DNA from: Macondimonas sp035325645
GTDB lineage: Bacteria; Pseudomonadota; Gammaproteobacteria; UBA5335
Assembly (NCBI GenBank): GCA_035325645.1
Contig: DAOKZK010000005.1
Coordinates: 1-64,000 of the forward strand
Length of the DNA: 64,000 nucleotides
Direction of reading: 5' to 3'
Shown: positions 49,901 to 59,381 of the stretch, piece by piece
Layout of the letters: each line of letters opens with the position of its first letter
Position numbering within the stretch: the first letter of the stretch is position 1
Translations under genes and position numbers: made by a program
The notes under the pieces: model-generated
Databases searched by the model: none
What the model was told of the DNA's origin: nothing
What the model saw: the letters and a program-made list of their open reading frames with translations, nothing else

Positions 49901-50501
49901 AGGCCAGCGGATGACGGACACGCAGCTCGAGATCCTTGAGCACGCGCGTCGAGGTGAGCCCCGCCCCGCGCAGACCGAAGGCCCGGCAGGGATCGGCGAT
50001 CGTCGCCTGCAGCTGCCGCCAGAGGTCGGCGGCAGTGATGGCGATGCGCTCGTCCTCGCCCGCCTGCAAGGCCAGCGCGGTCGGCAGCCCAGCGCTGAAG
50101 GCGTGATCGCGCAATACACTGAAACAGAATCCATGCAAGGTGAAGATGGCCGCCTGATCGAAACCCATCAACGCAGCGTCGAGCCGCCGCAGGGCGCGGG
50201 CACGATCGACCCCGATCTCGATCAACATCTGTTCAACGCCGCCCAAGGGCTCGGCAGCCGCATCGAGTCGGGCCCGCGCCTCGATCAGCCGGCGACGAAT
50301 GCGCGTCTTGAGCTCAGCCGTGGCTGCCTTGGTAAAGGTCACCACCAGAATGCGATCGACCTCATGGCCGCGCTCGATCACCAGACGCAGATAGAGATCG
50401 GCCAGGGTATGGGTCTTGCCCGTGCCGGCGCTCGCCTCCACCAGATGCCGGCCGTGCAAGGGCAAGCGCATGACCTCGAGCATGCGGGGCGGCGTATTCA
50501 T
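46962..50501 (-). CDS. recB: Exodeoxyribonuclease V beta subunit RecB
   Basis: About 1179 residues, as usual for RecB. The N-terminal helicase has VEASAGTGKTHTLADLYLR, ILVVTFTKAATAELKTR, IDEFQDTDPAQFDVFRAIY and IETIHASKGLQYPIVFCP. The C-terminal nuclease has GVIDLVFAHEGRFYLADYKS, with the catalytic Asp-Lys pair. Start is ATG 50501 (MNTPPRM), overlapping the recC stop as ATGA. It supplies the 3'-5' motor and nuclease for double-strand-break repair. Confidence 0.96.
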   Translation of the reverse strand: MNTPPRMLEVMRLPLHGRHLVEASAGTGKTHTLADLYLRLVIERGHEVDRILVVTFTKAATAELKTRIRRRLIEARARLDAAAEPLGGVEQMLIEIGVDRARALRRLDAALMGFDQAAIFTLHGFCFSVLRDHAFSAGLPTALALQAGEDERIAITAADLWRQLQATIADPCRAFGLRGAGLTSTRVLKDLELRVRHPLALVDGPDAAVPDEAASWAALGCRWAAFSTSWARHGAEVRQALLDSPDLNRQRYKSAKIHACCDSLDRMAACETLDLAALEQLAAGAGDWGCLTPEALAAGVKKNGRPPDHPVFGLLAGLLEAWQVMDQAWQGSALTIRRETLCEGMARLAQQSERSGELGFADLTGRLRDALSTAGGGALAAALRMRFPAALIDEFQDTDPAQFDVFRAIYADPAGTDGSFLVLIGDPKQAIYGFRGADVHAYLAAREHLGQPWLLAHNWRSVPDLVSAVNALFCRRSDAFLLPGIAYHPVLAARGNEAAIVAPGSAAALQVHLLDGDPAKPLSQGDALRRAARWTADEIVRLLNAGAAGEATLGGSPVRGGDVAVLVRAHDQGEAVAEALRERGVGFVLRSQQSVYATDEAQDLARVLRAVLTPTRMSWLRGAWASRLLAGSMAGVLALDRDEAALEQLLERFQEHHQCWQRLGFMPMWQSLLETHGVAARLLARPDGERRLTNVHHLAELLHDAERSRHLGPEALFNHFERLRQQPPRDDEAALLRLESEADLVRIETIHASKGLQYPIVFCPALWKTRKPPAGGTEALCYHDGALGQMHLSLMPERQPEALAQARRDELAEELRLAYVALTRAQARCYLVDGPVRDREDSALGWLLREADPAQVWRTLADAQPLAIGLVQAGEDGTLARAISRPATAFVARRPRRAVPSPRVLTSFSALWGDTADGLGDEDVQPAVAAAGHAPQERSPHGFVRGTAAGRALHAILECWSWCDDPAGTTLERLVPEALAAEGVSAEWADVVTAWVQAVVATPLGSGGLRLRDIAAADQVREMAFAMPLDGLRRASLEALIRQIDPLWTVRSAVGSTPLEGALRGVIDLVFAHEGRFYLADYKSNWLGPRAIDYTAEALASAMAGGSYTAQALIYAAALHRHLQARLPGYDPAHHFGGVYYLFLRGMAPDAPGRGVLHILPPPDLLNAVSAALAGEDAP

Positions 50502-53500
50502 CGCCCCTGCCCGTCGGCGTTGGGCATTCCAGCCACCAGCGACAGGGCCACCTCGCGCCAATGCGGCGCAATGGGCTCATGCTCGCCAAAGACCCAGGTG
50601 AGATAGACGTCGGCAGCACGTCCGGCGTGGCGCCCGGGATCGAGACACTGGGCATAGGCCTTGCGCATGGCGGCCAGTTGGCGGTCGGCGTCCTGTGCCG
50701 TGCGGGCCGCCATCAGGACCTCGGGCAAGAGCGGCACCGGCGCCATGGTCAGTCCCGCCCGGTAATGCGTCAGCCACGGCAAGAGTCGATCAGCCGCATC
50801 CGGCACCGGGGCCCAGTCCACCCCGCCTTTTTTTCCAACCCCCACGGTGTGCGCTCGCACGCCGGCAGGTGCGGCTGCGTTGAGGGTCAAATGGGTCAGC
50901 CACGCGACGACCTCGTGTTTCGCCTGCCAGTCACCGGCCTGCGCGGTGAGGATGCCGCCCGCACTCACCCCCGGCAGTTGACCGAGCACACGCCAGCCGT
51001 GGACATGCAGATCGACAGCGACCGTCCGGCGCGGCAGATCCGGTCCATGTCGCGCGAGCCGCGCATGGATCGCCTCGGCCGCTGCGAGTTGCTCGCGCCC
51101 CAGGAGCAGACCCCAGGGTCCGGGCGGCAGCCGACCGAGGAGGCGCAAATGAGCCAGAATTGCGTCTGGCGACATGCCTTCCCGCAGGCGCCCCAGCATC
51201 CAGTCCCGCATCTGCCAGACCTCGAGCGCGTCGGGTTCGAAGTCTTCCTGATCGAGCAGGACGTCCTCATCGAGTTCCAGATCGATGTCCAGATGCCGAC
51301 GCACCCTGTGGCGCACCGGGTGCCGCCAGAAGCTCAGCAGGTCGGTGAGGTCGATGACCGCCTCGGCGCCGGCGGCGGCAATGACAGGAGGGAGCGGTTC
51401 GGCCATGGCCGTCACCGGTGCGACGGCCCGATCCGGACCCAGATCCGTCCGGTAGCTGAAGAACGGGCTCTGCGGGTCGAAGTTGCGCGCACTGAATCCA
51501 TGCAGCGGATGGATGAGCAACCGCCGCTCCCGCCAATCCCCCGGCCGCTCGAAATGCGCGCCGGCACTGATCGTTTCCATCAATTGCGCGAGCAGGACAC
51601 TGGGCGGTCGGTCGCTGAAGTCGCGCAGCTCGCGTCCGTTGTAACTGAGGTAGAGCGTCCGGCGCGCGCTCAGGATGGCCTCCAGAAACAGATAGGCATC
51701 GTCCTCGCGCCGGTTGCGGTCGCCGGGCCGGCGCTCGTCCGCGAACGGATCGAATTCGGCGGGACGGGCATGGCGCGGCAAGGCATCGTGATCCAGACCC
51801 AGCAGGCAGACCACGGTGAACGGCAGACTGCGCAGCGGCACCATGGCACAGAACTGGACCCCGCCGCCCATGAAACCGCCCCGGCTGGCAGCCATCGACA
51901 GTTTTTCCTCCAAGGCCGCCTTGAACACCTCCAGCGGAACATTTCGGTGACAACCGCCTGCCAGTGCATCGCGCGCCACCTGCGCGATGGCGTCCCGCAG
52001 GACCTGCCAGCCGTATTCCTCCTCGGCGACCACGCTGAACAGTTCCTCGGCTGCGGCGCCCAGGACGGTGGCCCAATCGGACATCGGCCGTGCACTGGCC
52101 CATTGCTGGTGCAGCGCCCGCAGCGCGTCGATCCAGTCGGCCAGACGGCCCAGGACACCCCACATCGCGCTGTCCACGGCTTCGACCGGCGCGACATCGG
52201 CGTAGGCCGCACAGGCATCTTCGGGTACGAAAGCCCCGAGCAGCAGCCGATCCAAGCCGCGTCGCCAGGTGTGCGCCGGCTCCGGCGACAGCCCGAGCTG
52301 CAACTTGTCGGTGCCGTCCAGCCCCCAGTGGACGGCGGACCGGCGCGCCCAGTCGCGCAACAGGTCGCGATCGGCCACGCTCATTCCCAGCCGCCGCGCC
52401 ACCGGCGGGCATTCCAGCACGTCCAGCACCGCGTTCACGGCATAGCGGCGATCCGGCAGCGCCAGCCAGGCCAGAAACCCCGCCACGACCGGCTCGCTTT
52501 GCGCCAGCGCCCGGTCGGCCATGCGATAGGGAATCGCCAGATCGCCGTTCCGGCTGCCGAAGACGGCGTCTACGTAAGGCGCGTAGCGGTCGATGTCCGG
52601 CGTCATGACGATGATGTCGGAAGGGTTCAGCGTGGCGTCCCGGTCCAGCAGGTCGCGCAGACGATCGTGCAAAACCTCGACCTCCCGCAGGGGTCCCGCG
52701 CAGCAATGCACCTGGATACTGTCGTCCGAGGCCGCCAGCGGGCGCGAGAGCCCTTCGGCAGGATCGCGCAGCGCGAGCAGGTCTGATTGCAGCAGGGCCA
52801 GAAGATCGGTACGCCCGGTTTCGCAGGGATCGACGAAATGATCACTGACTCGGCCCGGCAGCTCGCTCAAGGCATCGATGAACGCAGCGCCCTGCCGGCC
52901 CAGGGTCGCCAGCAAGGGATGGCCGACCGCGCGATGGGCCGTCGATTCCCCGCGCGCGGCGCGCCGCGCCAGACCCGCGGGCGTGTCGAGACCCGCCCAG
53001 TACTCACGCGATGGCGTGGGCACGAACAGGTGGACGGGAACACGCTCGGCCAAGGTGGTCATGAGGTTCAACCAGGCCGGCGGCAAGGTGTGAAAGCCAA
53101 AAGCGATGACCTGTCGGGGCAGCCTTTCAGGTGGCGTGTCGGCAATGGCCCGCTGCAGCAGCGCCAGGCCGCGCGCACGGTGCATGCCGAGCTCGCCTGT
53201 CAGCAGGCGCCAGAGGTCGGCCTGCCAGGTGCGTTCCTCGCCCGCTTCCCAGGCCAGCAGCCGGTCGGGCCGGAACACGAGCGCCTGATCGAAGCATCCG
53301 GCGAGGCTTTGCGCGAGACGAAAACGCGCCAGCTCTCCCGGCATCGCCGCGAGATAGTGAGCGAGGGCGTTGCCGTCCGCGCCGGTGCCTGTCTGCATGA
53401 GGTGATCGAAAATGCGCAGCGAGAGTGCGCCGCGTTCATAGCCGGGATCGAGCCGATGATCGGGCAACAAGCGCTGGTGGAGCGTCGTCAGCCAGCTCCC

Positions 53501-53704
53501 CGGTAACGGCGTATCGAACAGCGTCGCGATGCCCTGCCGATGCGCCAGGCCGAGGGTGACCCATTGCCCCATGGCCTGGCTGGGTACGAGGACGGTCTGG
53601 CGCTCGAACACACCCAGCGCCTCGCCCGTCAACTCATGAACGGCGTGGTCGAGCAGGGTTTCGAGTCGATTGCCGAAGTGCAGGTGAAGCATGGGCGTCA
53701 TCAT
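50498..53704 (-). CDS. recC: Exodeoxyribonuclease V gamma subunit RecC
   Basis: A 1068-residue RecC. Typical segments are LVPSQAMGQWVTLGLA, IQVHCCAGPLREVEVLHDRL, IIVMTPDIDRYAPYVDAVFG and VCLLGLDHDALPRHARPAEF. RecC holds the complex together and reads Chi through an inactive helicase fold. It is the first gene of the recCBD operon, divergent from the PerM-like gene. The second ATG three bases in is an equally good start. Confidence 0.95.
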   Translation of the reverse strand: MMTPMLHLHFGNRLETLLDHAVHELTGEALGVFERQTVLVPSQAMGQWVTLGLAHRQGIATLFDTPLPGSWLTTLHQRLLPDHRLDPGYERGALSLRIFDHLMQTGTGADGNALAHYLAAMPGELARFRLAQSLAGCFDQALVFRPDRLLAWEAGEERTWQADLWRLLTGELGMHRARGLALLQRAIADTPPERLPRQVIAFGFHTLPPAWLNLMTTLAERVPVHLFVPTPSREYWAGLDTPAGLARRAARGESTAHRAVGHPLLATLGRQGAAFIDALSELPGRVSDHFVDPCETGRTDLLALLQSDLLALRDPAEGLSRPLAASDDSIQVHCCAGPLREVEVLHDRLRDLLDRDATLNPSDIIVMTPDIDRYAPYVDAVFGSRNGDLAIPYRMADRALAQSEPVVAGFLAWLALPDRRYAVNAVLDVLECPPVARRLGMSVADRDLLRDWARRSAVHWGLDGTDKLQLGLSPEPAHTWRRGLDRLLLGAFVPEDACAAYADVAPVEAVDSAMWGVLGRLADWIDALRALHQQWASARPMSDWATVLGAAAEELFSVVAEEEYGWQVLRDAIAQVARDALAGGCHRNVPLEVFKAALEEKLSMAASRGGFMGGGVQFCAMVPLRSLPFTVVCLLGLDHDALPRHARPAEFDPFADERRPGDRNRREDDAYLFLEAILSARRTLYLSYNGRELRDFSDRPPSVLLAQLMETISAGAHFERPGDWRERRLLIHPLHGFSARNFDPQSPFFSYRTDLGPDRAVAPVTAMAEPLPPVIAAAGAEAVIDLTDLLSFWRHPVRHRVRRHLDIDLELDEDVLLDQEDFEPDALEVWQMRDWMLGRLREGMSPDAILAHLRLLGRLPPGPWGLLLGREQLAAAEAIHARLARHGPDLPRRTVAVDLHVHGWRVLGQLPGVSAGGILTAQAGDWQAKHEVVAWLTHLTLNAAAPAGVRAHTVGVGKKGGVDWAPVPDAADRLLPWLTHYRAGLTMAPVPLLPEVLMAARTAQDADRQLAAMRKAYAQCLDPGRHAGRAADVYLTWVFGEHEPIAPHWREVALSLVAGMPNADGQGR

Positions 53705-53826
53705 TAGCTGAACGGGCTGGGCGCACGGCTGCGGCGCGCTGACGGATACCGCACGCGCCGGTTGCGTTGGTTTTTGGTACCACGCATGGCAATAATGGAC
53801 GCTCGCTTCACCATGGGGATTGTTTC

Positions 53827-54939
53827 GTGAACACCGCCCAGGAGGAATCTGATCTTTACCTGCGCCGGATCCCCTGGTGGTATTGGGCGGTCTTCTTCGG
53901 CGCGCTCGGCCTCACATTCTATCTGCTCGGGCCCGTCCTGACGCCGTTTCTCATCTCCTTCAGCCTGGCTTATCTGCTGCATCCGCTGGTGGATCGGCTC
54001 GAACGCCACCGGATCCCGCGCAGCATCGGTGTCAGCATCGTCTTTGCCGCCGGCGTGCTGATCGTGGTGTTCGGCGTGCTTCTGCTCATTCCACCGCTGC
54101 AGACACAGATCGGGCGGCTCAGCACCTTCATTCCACAGGCCACCACCTGGCTGCAACAGGAAGCGCTGCCGTGGGTGTCACGCCGGTTGGGCACGGATGT
54201 CAGTCGTCTGGACGCGGGGCGTCTGGCTCAACTGCTGCAAGATAATTTTTCACAGGCCGGCGGGATCGCCACGAACGTTGCGACCTACCTCACCAGTTCC
54301 GGGATGAAACTGGCCGCGACCCTGGCCAATCTGTTCCTGGTACCCATCGTCACCTTCTACATGATGCGAGACTGGCACTCGATGCTCGAAAGCCTCGGCA
54401 AGCTCGTCCCACGCCCATTGCTGCCCGCCGTCACCGATCTGGCACGCGAAACCGATGAGGTGCTGGCCGCGTTCCTGCGGGGGCAACTCCTCGTGATGGT
54501 GGCCCTGGGTACCATCTACGGCATCGGCTTCTGGATCGCCGGCGTCGAGTTCGCCATGCTGATCGGCATTTTCGCCGGGCTGGTCAGCTTCGTGCCTTAT
54601 CTTGGTGTCGCCATGGCGCTGGTTTCGGCCATGATCACCGCCGCCATTACCGGCGCCGACCCGGTAACCTACGCCTACATCCTGGTCGTGGTGGGGATCG
54701 GGCAAGCGCTGGAAGGCTCGGTGATCACGCCGCTCCTGGTCGGTGATCGGATCGGCCTGCATCCTGTGATCGTGATCTTCCTCGTCCTCGCCGGCGGCCA
54801 GTTGTTCGGCTTCGTGGGTGTCCTGGTCGCTTTACCGGTCGGCGCCGTGCTCTCGGTCTTTTTCCGCCATTTGCAGGAGCTGTACAAACGCAGCGAACTG
54901 TACGGCGAAGACGCCGCGCATCCGCCCAGACCGGGCTGA
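53827..54939 (+). CDS. perM: AI-2E/PerM family transporter
   Basis: A 370-residue membrane protein. It has about eight hydrophobic segments, with LGPVLTPFLISFSLAYLLHP near the start, a long amphipathic stretch (LSTFIPQATTWLQQEALPW), then FLVPIVTFYMMRDW, VGDRIGLHPVIVIFLVLAGG and FGFVGVLVALPVGAVLSVFF. The family includes PerM and the TqsA autoinducer-2 exporter; substrate is not clear. Start is GTG 53827, with ATGGGGATTG upstream; an upstream ATG at 53767 lacks homology. Confidence 0.88.
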   Translation: MNTAQEESDLYLRRIPWWYWAVFFGALGLTFYLLGPVLTPFLISFSLAYLLHPLVDRLERHRIPRSIGVSIVFAAGVLIVVFGVLLLIPPLQTQIGRLSTFIPQATTWLQQEALPWVSRRLGTDVSRLDAGRLAQLLQDNFSQAGGIATNVATYLTSSGMKLAATLANLFLVPIVTFYMMRDWHSMLESLGKLVPRPLLPAVTDLARETDEVLAAFLRGQLLVMVALGTIYGIGFWIAGVEFAMLIGIFAGLVSFVPYLGVAMALVSAMITAAITGADPVTYAYILVVVGIGQALEGSVITPLLVGDRIGLHPVIVIFLVLAGGQLFGFVGVLVALPVGAVLSVFFRHLQELYKRSELYGEDAAHPPRPG

Positions 54940-54951
54940 GCAACAGCCGTC

Positions 54952-55815
54952 GTGCGCAGTTATCGCCATCGGTTCCACGCCGGCAACGCTGCGGACGTGT
55001 TCAAGCACTGGATTCTGATGCTGCTGCTGGAACACATGGCCCAGAAGGAAAAACCCTTCCGCTACATCGACACCCATGCCGGCGCTGGGGGCTACGACTT
55101 GCATTCCGACGCGGCCGCCGAATGGCGCGGCGGCATCGGCCGCCTTTGGGCAAGGCCACACCTACCGCCCAGTCTCGAGCGGCTGCGGGATCATGTGGCC
55201 CAGTTCAATCCTGTCGGCAGGCTGGAGATCTATCCTGGATCGCCCCTGTGGGCCCAGCGGCTATGCCGCTCCCAGGATGAGATCCGGTTGTTCGAATGGC
55301 ACCCGACGGATTTCGGCGTCCTGTCGGCGGACACCGCGCTGGGCAGGGATGAGCGGGTCCGGTGCTTCGAGGCGGATGGTTTTGCCGGACTGAAGGCCCT
55401 GTTGCCGCCGCCTTCGCGACGAGCCCTCGTGATGATCGATCCGCCCTACGAACGACAGGACGAATACGAGCGCGTGGTGAAAGGGCTTGAAATGGCATTG
55501 GCGCGCTTTGCGAGCGGGGTCTACGCCCTGTGGTACCCGGAGCTGGCATCTGCGCCGGCGCGCCGGCTCCCCGATCGGCTCGAGCGGCTGGCCGCGCGGT
55601 GGCTGAGGGCCGATCTCCATTTCGATCGCCCGCGCCCCGATGGTCTGGGCATGACTGGATGCGGGATGTTCGTCATCAATCCGCCGTGGACACTGGCCGC
55701 CGAACTTGAGGCGACCCTGCCTGCATTGGCCGCTGTTCTGGCAGGCGCCGAGGAGCCGCCCCGCTGCTCGATTCGCCGAGGGGAAGCGGGGCTCGCCGGG
55801 CGAGCACCTGCCTAG
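54952..55815 (+). CDS. rlmJ: 23S rRNA (adenine(2030)-N6)-methyltransferase RlmJ
   Basis: A 287-residue RlmJ. It opens with the family mark MRSYRHRFHAGNAADVFKHW, then PFRYIDTHAGAGGYDL (AdoMet site) and the amino-methylase motif MIDPPYERQDEYERV (near 160). GLGMTGCGMFVINPPW is near the end. It methylates A2030 of 23S rRNA. Start is a GTG at 54952, 12 bases after perM. Its TAG stop shares the palindrome CTAG with the stop of the convergent Wzc-like gene. Confidence 0.95.
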   Translation: MRSYRHRFHAGNAADVFKHWILMLLLEHMAQKEKPFRYIDTHAGAGGYDLHSDAAAEWRGGIGRLWARPHLPPSLERLRDHVAQFNPVGRLEIYPGSPLWAQRLCRSQDEIRLFEWHPTDFGVLSADTALGRDERVRCFEADGFAGLKALLPPPSRRALVMIDPPYERQDEYERVVKGLEMALARFASGVYALWYPELASAPARRLPDRLERLAARWLRADLHFDRPRPDGLGMTGCGMFVINPPWTLAAELEATLPALAAVLAGAEEPPRCSIRRGEAGLAGRAPA

Positions 55816-58079
55816 GCCGAAGTTTTCGAATACTCGTAGTAGCGGTAGTACGGCGAGGCGTACAGGCTGCTCTGCCCCTTCGGGTCGTAGGCATTGAATA
55901 CCGCCCCGGTCACCTGCACCTGATAGTTGCGCAGCTGCCGGATCGTCGCGTCGACCTCGTCCAGCGTTTGCCGAACCGCCCGCACCACCAGGAACACCGC
56001 TCCGGCGTGGGTCGCAATGACGCCCGCGTCGGCGACAGCCAGCACGGGCGGCGAATCGATCAGGATCACGTCGTACCATTGGCGAACGCTCTGAATCAGT
56101 TCGCTGAAGCCCTTGCTCATCAGCAATTCCGACGAATTGGGAGGCAGCTGGCCCGTGGTCAGCAAATCGACCTTGCCGGCCACCAGTGGGCGCACGGCGC
56201 CATCCAAGGTCGCCCGGCGAGTCAACACCTCGGATAGACCAGGCTGACGCTCGCTTCCGGTCAGCTGATGCAGCCGCCCCCTGCGGAGGTCCCCGTCGAT
56301 CAAGAGGACGCGCTGCCCCGACTCTCCCAGCAGATGCGCGAGGTTCGCGCACAGGAAGGTCTTGCCGCTCTCCGGCGCCGAGCTGGTGACCGCGACGACG
56401 TTGCTGCCCTTTTCCAGCAACGCGAAATGCATGGCCGTCGCCAGACTGCGCAGACTTTCCACAGCCATATCCTGCGGCGCTTCGCGCGCCAGCACCGGCA
56501 TTCGGGTGTCGCCGGCACGCGTCGCTTCCCTCACCAGGCGCCGGTTCTTGCCGCTGTAGGGGACGCTGGCATAGACCGTGAGACCGAGCTCCGTTTCAAG
56601 CTGACGGCTGTCGACCACGCCCCGTCTGAGGCTGCGCTGGAGGAAGACGGCCACGACGCCCGCAAACAGGCCCAGCAGGAGGCTCAACAGTACGATCAGC
56701 GACTTGCGGGGCTTGATGGGCTGCTCCGGAATGGCTGCTTCGTCAATGATGCGGACGTTACCCAGGGTACCGGCGCGGATGATGCGCAGTTCCTGCGCCT
56801 TATTGAGCAGACCCGTGTAGAGAGCGCTCTTGACCTCGACCTCGCGTTGCAGGCGCAGAATCTCCTGTTGGGTATCCGGAAGATTGCTCGCCCGCGACTC
56901 GAGCTCGCGCTTGACACTCATGAGTTCGCCGATCTGGTTGCCGATCCCGATCATGGTCGGGTGCTGGCTGGCAAAGCTTTGGCCCATCTGGGTGCGCTTC
57001 AGCTGAAGATTGGAAATCTCCGTTTCAACCTCGACGATGCGCCGCAACAGTCCCTGCGTTTCCACGGACAGATCGAGGCTTTCGTTTTTCTTGCGAAAGG
57101 CGTTGAAGGCCTCCTCCGCAGACTCCAACTCGGCCTTGAGTTTCGGCAACTGGTCGTCCAGAAAGCGCAGGCTTTCCTCGGCCTGCGCCGAGCGCCGCTC
57201 GACGTTCTGACGCAGATAGGTGCGGGCAATGTCATTGAGGATTCCCGCAATCTCGGCAGGATTCTCCCCTTCGAGAGACAGCTGCAGAATGCCGGTCCCC
57301 TTGCCTTGTTCGGAAATGGCGAGCCTTTCGCGCAGCGTCTCGATGGTTTTCAGACGGCTTTTGCGGGTAACCATGAACTCGGTGCCCGGCCGGGCGACGA
57401 GCTCCTGCACGAAGATCTCGACCCTGCTGTCGGCGTTACCGGCTTTTCCCAGCGTCGCCAACTCGCCCGCGCGGCCGGTGAGCAGCGCATTGCCCTCCGG
57501 ATCGCGCAGCTTGAACTGTCCGCCGCCCAAAGCGATCAGCTTCAATGGCTTGCCGAGCCATTGATCGGGCACCTTCATGCGCTTTACGGTGAGGATTTCC
57601 CCGCCCCAGGCATAGCGATCCAGTCCGAGCCAAGGTTCGGCAAGCTCGCCCGCCCGCGCCTGATCAGTGGCCAAGGTTCGGCCCAGAACGCCGAATCGCC
57701 GTGGTTCCACCTCGATATCGAGCACCAGATGGTCGACCACCTGCCCCGAAACATACCGGGATTTCAGGATCTGGATCTCGGTCTGGCCCGGCGACTCCTG
57801 CCCGGCCAGTGCCGACAGATTCTGAAGCTCATCGAGCAGGCTGCTGCTGCCGCGGGTTTCGACCTGCACCAAGGCATTGGCTTGATAGACCGGCGTGCTG
57901 CTCAGTGCGTAAAGCACGCCCAAAAAAACCGCCACTCCCGTGACGAGGATGACGGTCCATTTGCCGGCCAGCAGGATGCCCAACAGCTCGCGCAGATCGA
58001 TTTCATCACCGGCGGGGTCCGCGAGTCCCTGAGCTGTCATGCCGGCGTCCGGCAGACCCGTTGTGCTGGATGGTTGCAT
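55812..58079 (-). CDS. wzc: Wzc-type polysaccharide co-polymerase with tyrosine autokinase
   Basis: A 755-residue BY-kinase. The N-terminal Wzz domain has two membrane helices (WTVILVTGVAVFLGVLYALS and the later SLIVLLSLLLGLFAGVVAVF) flanking a periplasmic coiled-coil region. The cytoplasmic kinase has Walker A SSAPESGKTFLCANL (near 568), Walker A' VLLIDGDLRRGRLHQL and Walker B DVILIDSPPVLAVADA. The tail is a tyrosine cluster, SLYASPYYRYYEYSKTSA, the autophosphorylation site. It controls chain length and export of capsule or exopolysaccharide with the Wza-like and phosphatase proteins upstream. Confidence 0.93.
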   Translation of the reverse strand: MQPSSTTGLPDAGMTAQGLADPAGDEIDLRELLGILLAGKWTVILVTGVAVFLGVLYALSSTPVYQANALVQVETRGSSSLLDELQNLSALAGQESPGQTEIQILKSRYVSGQVVDHLVLDIEVEPRRFGVLGRTLATDQARAGELAEPWLGLDRYAWGGEILTVKRMKVPDQWLGKPLKLIALGGGQFKLRDPEGNALLTGRAGELATLGKAGNADSRVEIFVQELVARPGTEFMVTRKSRLKTIETLRERLAISEQGKGTGILQLSLEGENPAEIAGILNDIARTYLRQNVERRSAQAEESLRFLDDQLPKLKAELESAEEAFNAFRKKNESLDLSVETQGLLRRIVEVETEISNLQLKRTQMGQSFASQHPTMIGIGNQIGELMSVKRELESRASNLPDTQQEILRLQREVEVKSALYTGLLNKAQELRIIRAGTLGNVRIIDEAAIPEQPIKPRKSLIVLLSLLLGLFAGVVAVFLQRSLRRGVVDSRQLETELGLTVYASVPYSGKNRRLVREATRAGDTRMPVLAREAPQDMAVESLRSLATAMHFALLEKGSNVVAVTSSAPESGKTFLCANLAHLLGESGQRVLLIDGDLRRGRLHQLTGSERQPGLSEVLTRRATLDGAVRPLVAGKVDLLTTGQLPPNSSELLMSKGFSELIQSVRQWYDVILIDSPPVLAVADAGVIATHAGAVFLVVRAVRQTLDEVDATIRQLRNYQVQVTGAVFNAYDPKGQSSLYASPYYRYYEYSKTSA

Positions 58080-58087
58080 GGAAAGCC

Positions 58088-59287
58088 TTAGCGGTTGAAG
58101 ATCAGACGATCGGTCTGGAACAAGGTGGTGACGGTCGGCAGGATTTGCTGGATCACGCGATTCCAGCGCACCAATCCGGAACTGGAGACATATACCAGGT
58201 CACGGGGCTGCAGCTGGAAGGCATCCGCCAGAACGAGCGCGCTGGCATCGCGCAGATCGAGCTGATAGATGTCGGCCTGGACCGCCCCCGGGCTCCCGTC
58301 GGCAAGCACCGTGGGCACCGCCCGGATGACGTAGACCCCGCGCGTATCGGCCGTGCTCAGATTCATGCCCTCGGCACCCGACAAGGCCTCTGCCAGCGTC
58401 AGGCGACCCTGATCCATCATCACGGCACGTTGCTTTTCCACCTCGCCGAGGATGAAGACCTTGTTCTGCGTATTGTTCGGGACATACAAGACGTCGCCGT
58501 CCTGCAGAAGCAGATTCCCCTGGGCACCGGAGTACAGCGCGAGAATGTCGAGCTGTTGCCGCTGACCGTTGCGCGTGAGATAGGCGGTGCGCTGATCGGC
58601 GCGTTCCTTGTCGAAACCACCGGCGAGATTGATGGCGTCCATCACCGTCATGGGCACGTCGGTCACGGGGACGATTCCGGGTCTGTCGACCTCGCCGGTG
58701 ACGTAGACTTTCTTGCTGCGGAACCCCACCACGCGCACATCGACCTGCGGACTCTGGATATACGGCGCGAGCTTGGTCTGAATATCCCGTCGCACCTCCT
58801 CGACCGTCTTGCCAGCGACGTGCAGCACGCCGACATACGGGAAGAAGATGGTGCCGTCCTCGCGGACCAGACGCCCCATGTTCTGAATGTCCTGGAAATT
58901 GCCCATCGGGTTGCTGAGTTCGGGATGGTCCCAAACCAGCACGTTGAGGATGTCCTGAGCTCCGATACGATAAGCGGTGGATGCTTGCTGTCCGATCAGG
59001 TTCCTGATTTCGGCATCAACCATCTGCCGGCGCGCGGCCTGTTCACGCAACAACTGGGGCGTGACGGGAATGACTCGCGGAATCAGCGTGTCCGCATCCT
59101 GCGCCCCCCCCGCTGCATCATTCTGCGATGCGGAGGAAGCCAGCAAGGGATCAAGAAAGTCCGGCGCCCAACTGCGTCGCGGGGCATTCGTATCCTCGAC
59201 GACGATCCCGGGGACGCTACTGCAACCGGTCAGTGCAGCCACCAACCCTGCACACAGCACCTTCCTGCTTCTGTTCTTTTCGATCAT
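58088..59287 (-). CDS. wza: Polysaccharide export outer membrane lipoprotein (Wza-like)
   Basis: About 399 residues. The signal ends in the lipobox ALTGC. The poly-export domain contains YRIGAQDILNVLVWDHPELS and FFPYVGVLHVAGKTVEEVRR, followed by SLBB-type domains with VYVTGEVDRPGIVPVTDVPM and LLLQDGDVLYVPNNTQNKVF. It forms the outer membrane translocon for polysaccharide. Start is set at ATG 59287 because AGAAGGGA precedes it; ATG 59311 is possible. It lies 8 bases upstream of the Wzc-like gene and is clearly co-transcribed. Confidence 0.92.
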   Translation of the reverse strand: MIEKNRSRKVLCAGLVAALTGCSSVPGIVVEDTNAPRRSWAPDFLDPLLASSASQNDAAGGAQDADTLIPRVIPVTPQLLREQAARRQMVDAEIRNLIGQQASTAYRIGAQDILNVLVWDHPELSNPMGNFQDIQNMGRLVREDGTIFFPYVGVLHVAGKTVEEVRRDIQTKLAPYIQSPQVDVRVVGFRSKKVYVTGEVDRPGIVPVTDVPMTVMDAINLAGGFDKERADQRTAYLTRNGQRQQLDILALYSGAQGNLLLQDGDVLYVPNNTQNKVFILGEVEKQRAVMMDQGRLTLAEALSGAEGMNLSTADTRGVYVIRAVPTVLADGSPGAVQADIYQLDLRDASALVLADAFQLQPRDLVYVSSSGLVRWNRVIQQILPTVTTLFQTDRLIFNR

Positions 59288-59381
59288 CGCGCGATATCCC
59301 TTCTCGCTCACGGAGCGAACGTCGGCTCAGTATTTTTGGTATCTCGAAACGGTCGGCATGACCCCAACCATCATGCCGATC

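Noticed and set aside
47640..50606. Long plus-strand frame opposite recB
   Set aside because: No recognisable motif and wholly antisense to a well-supported gene.
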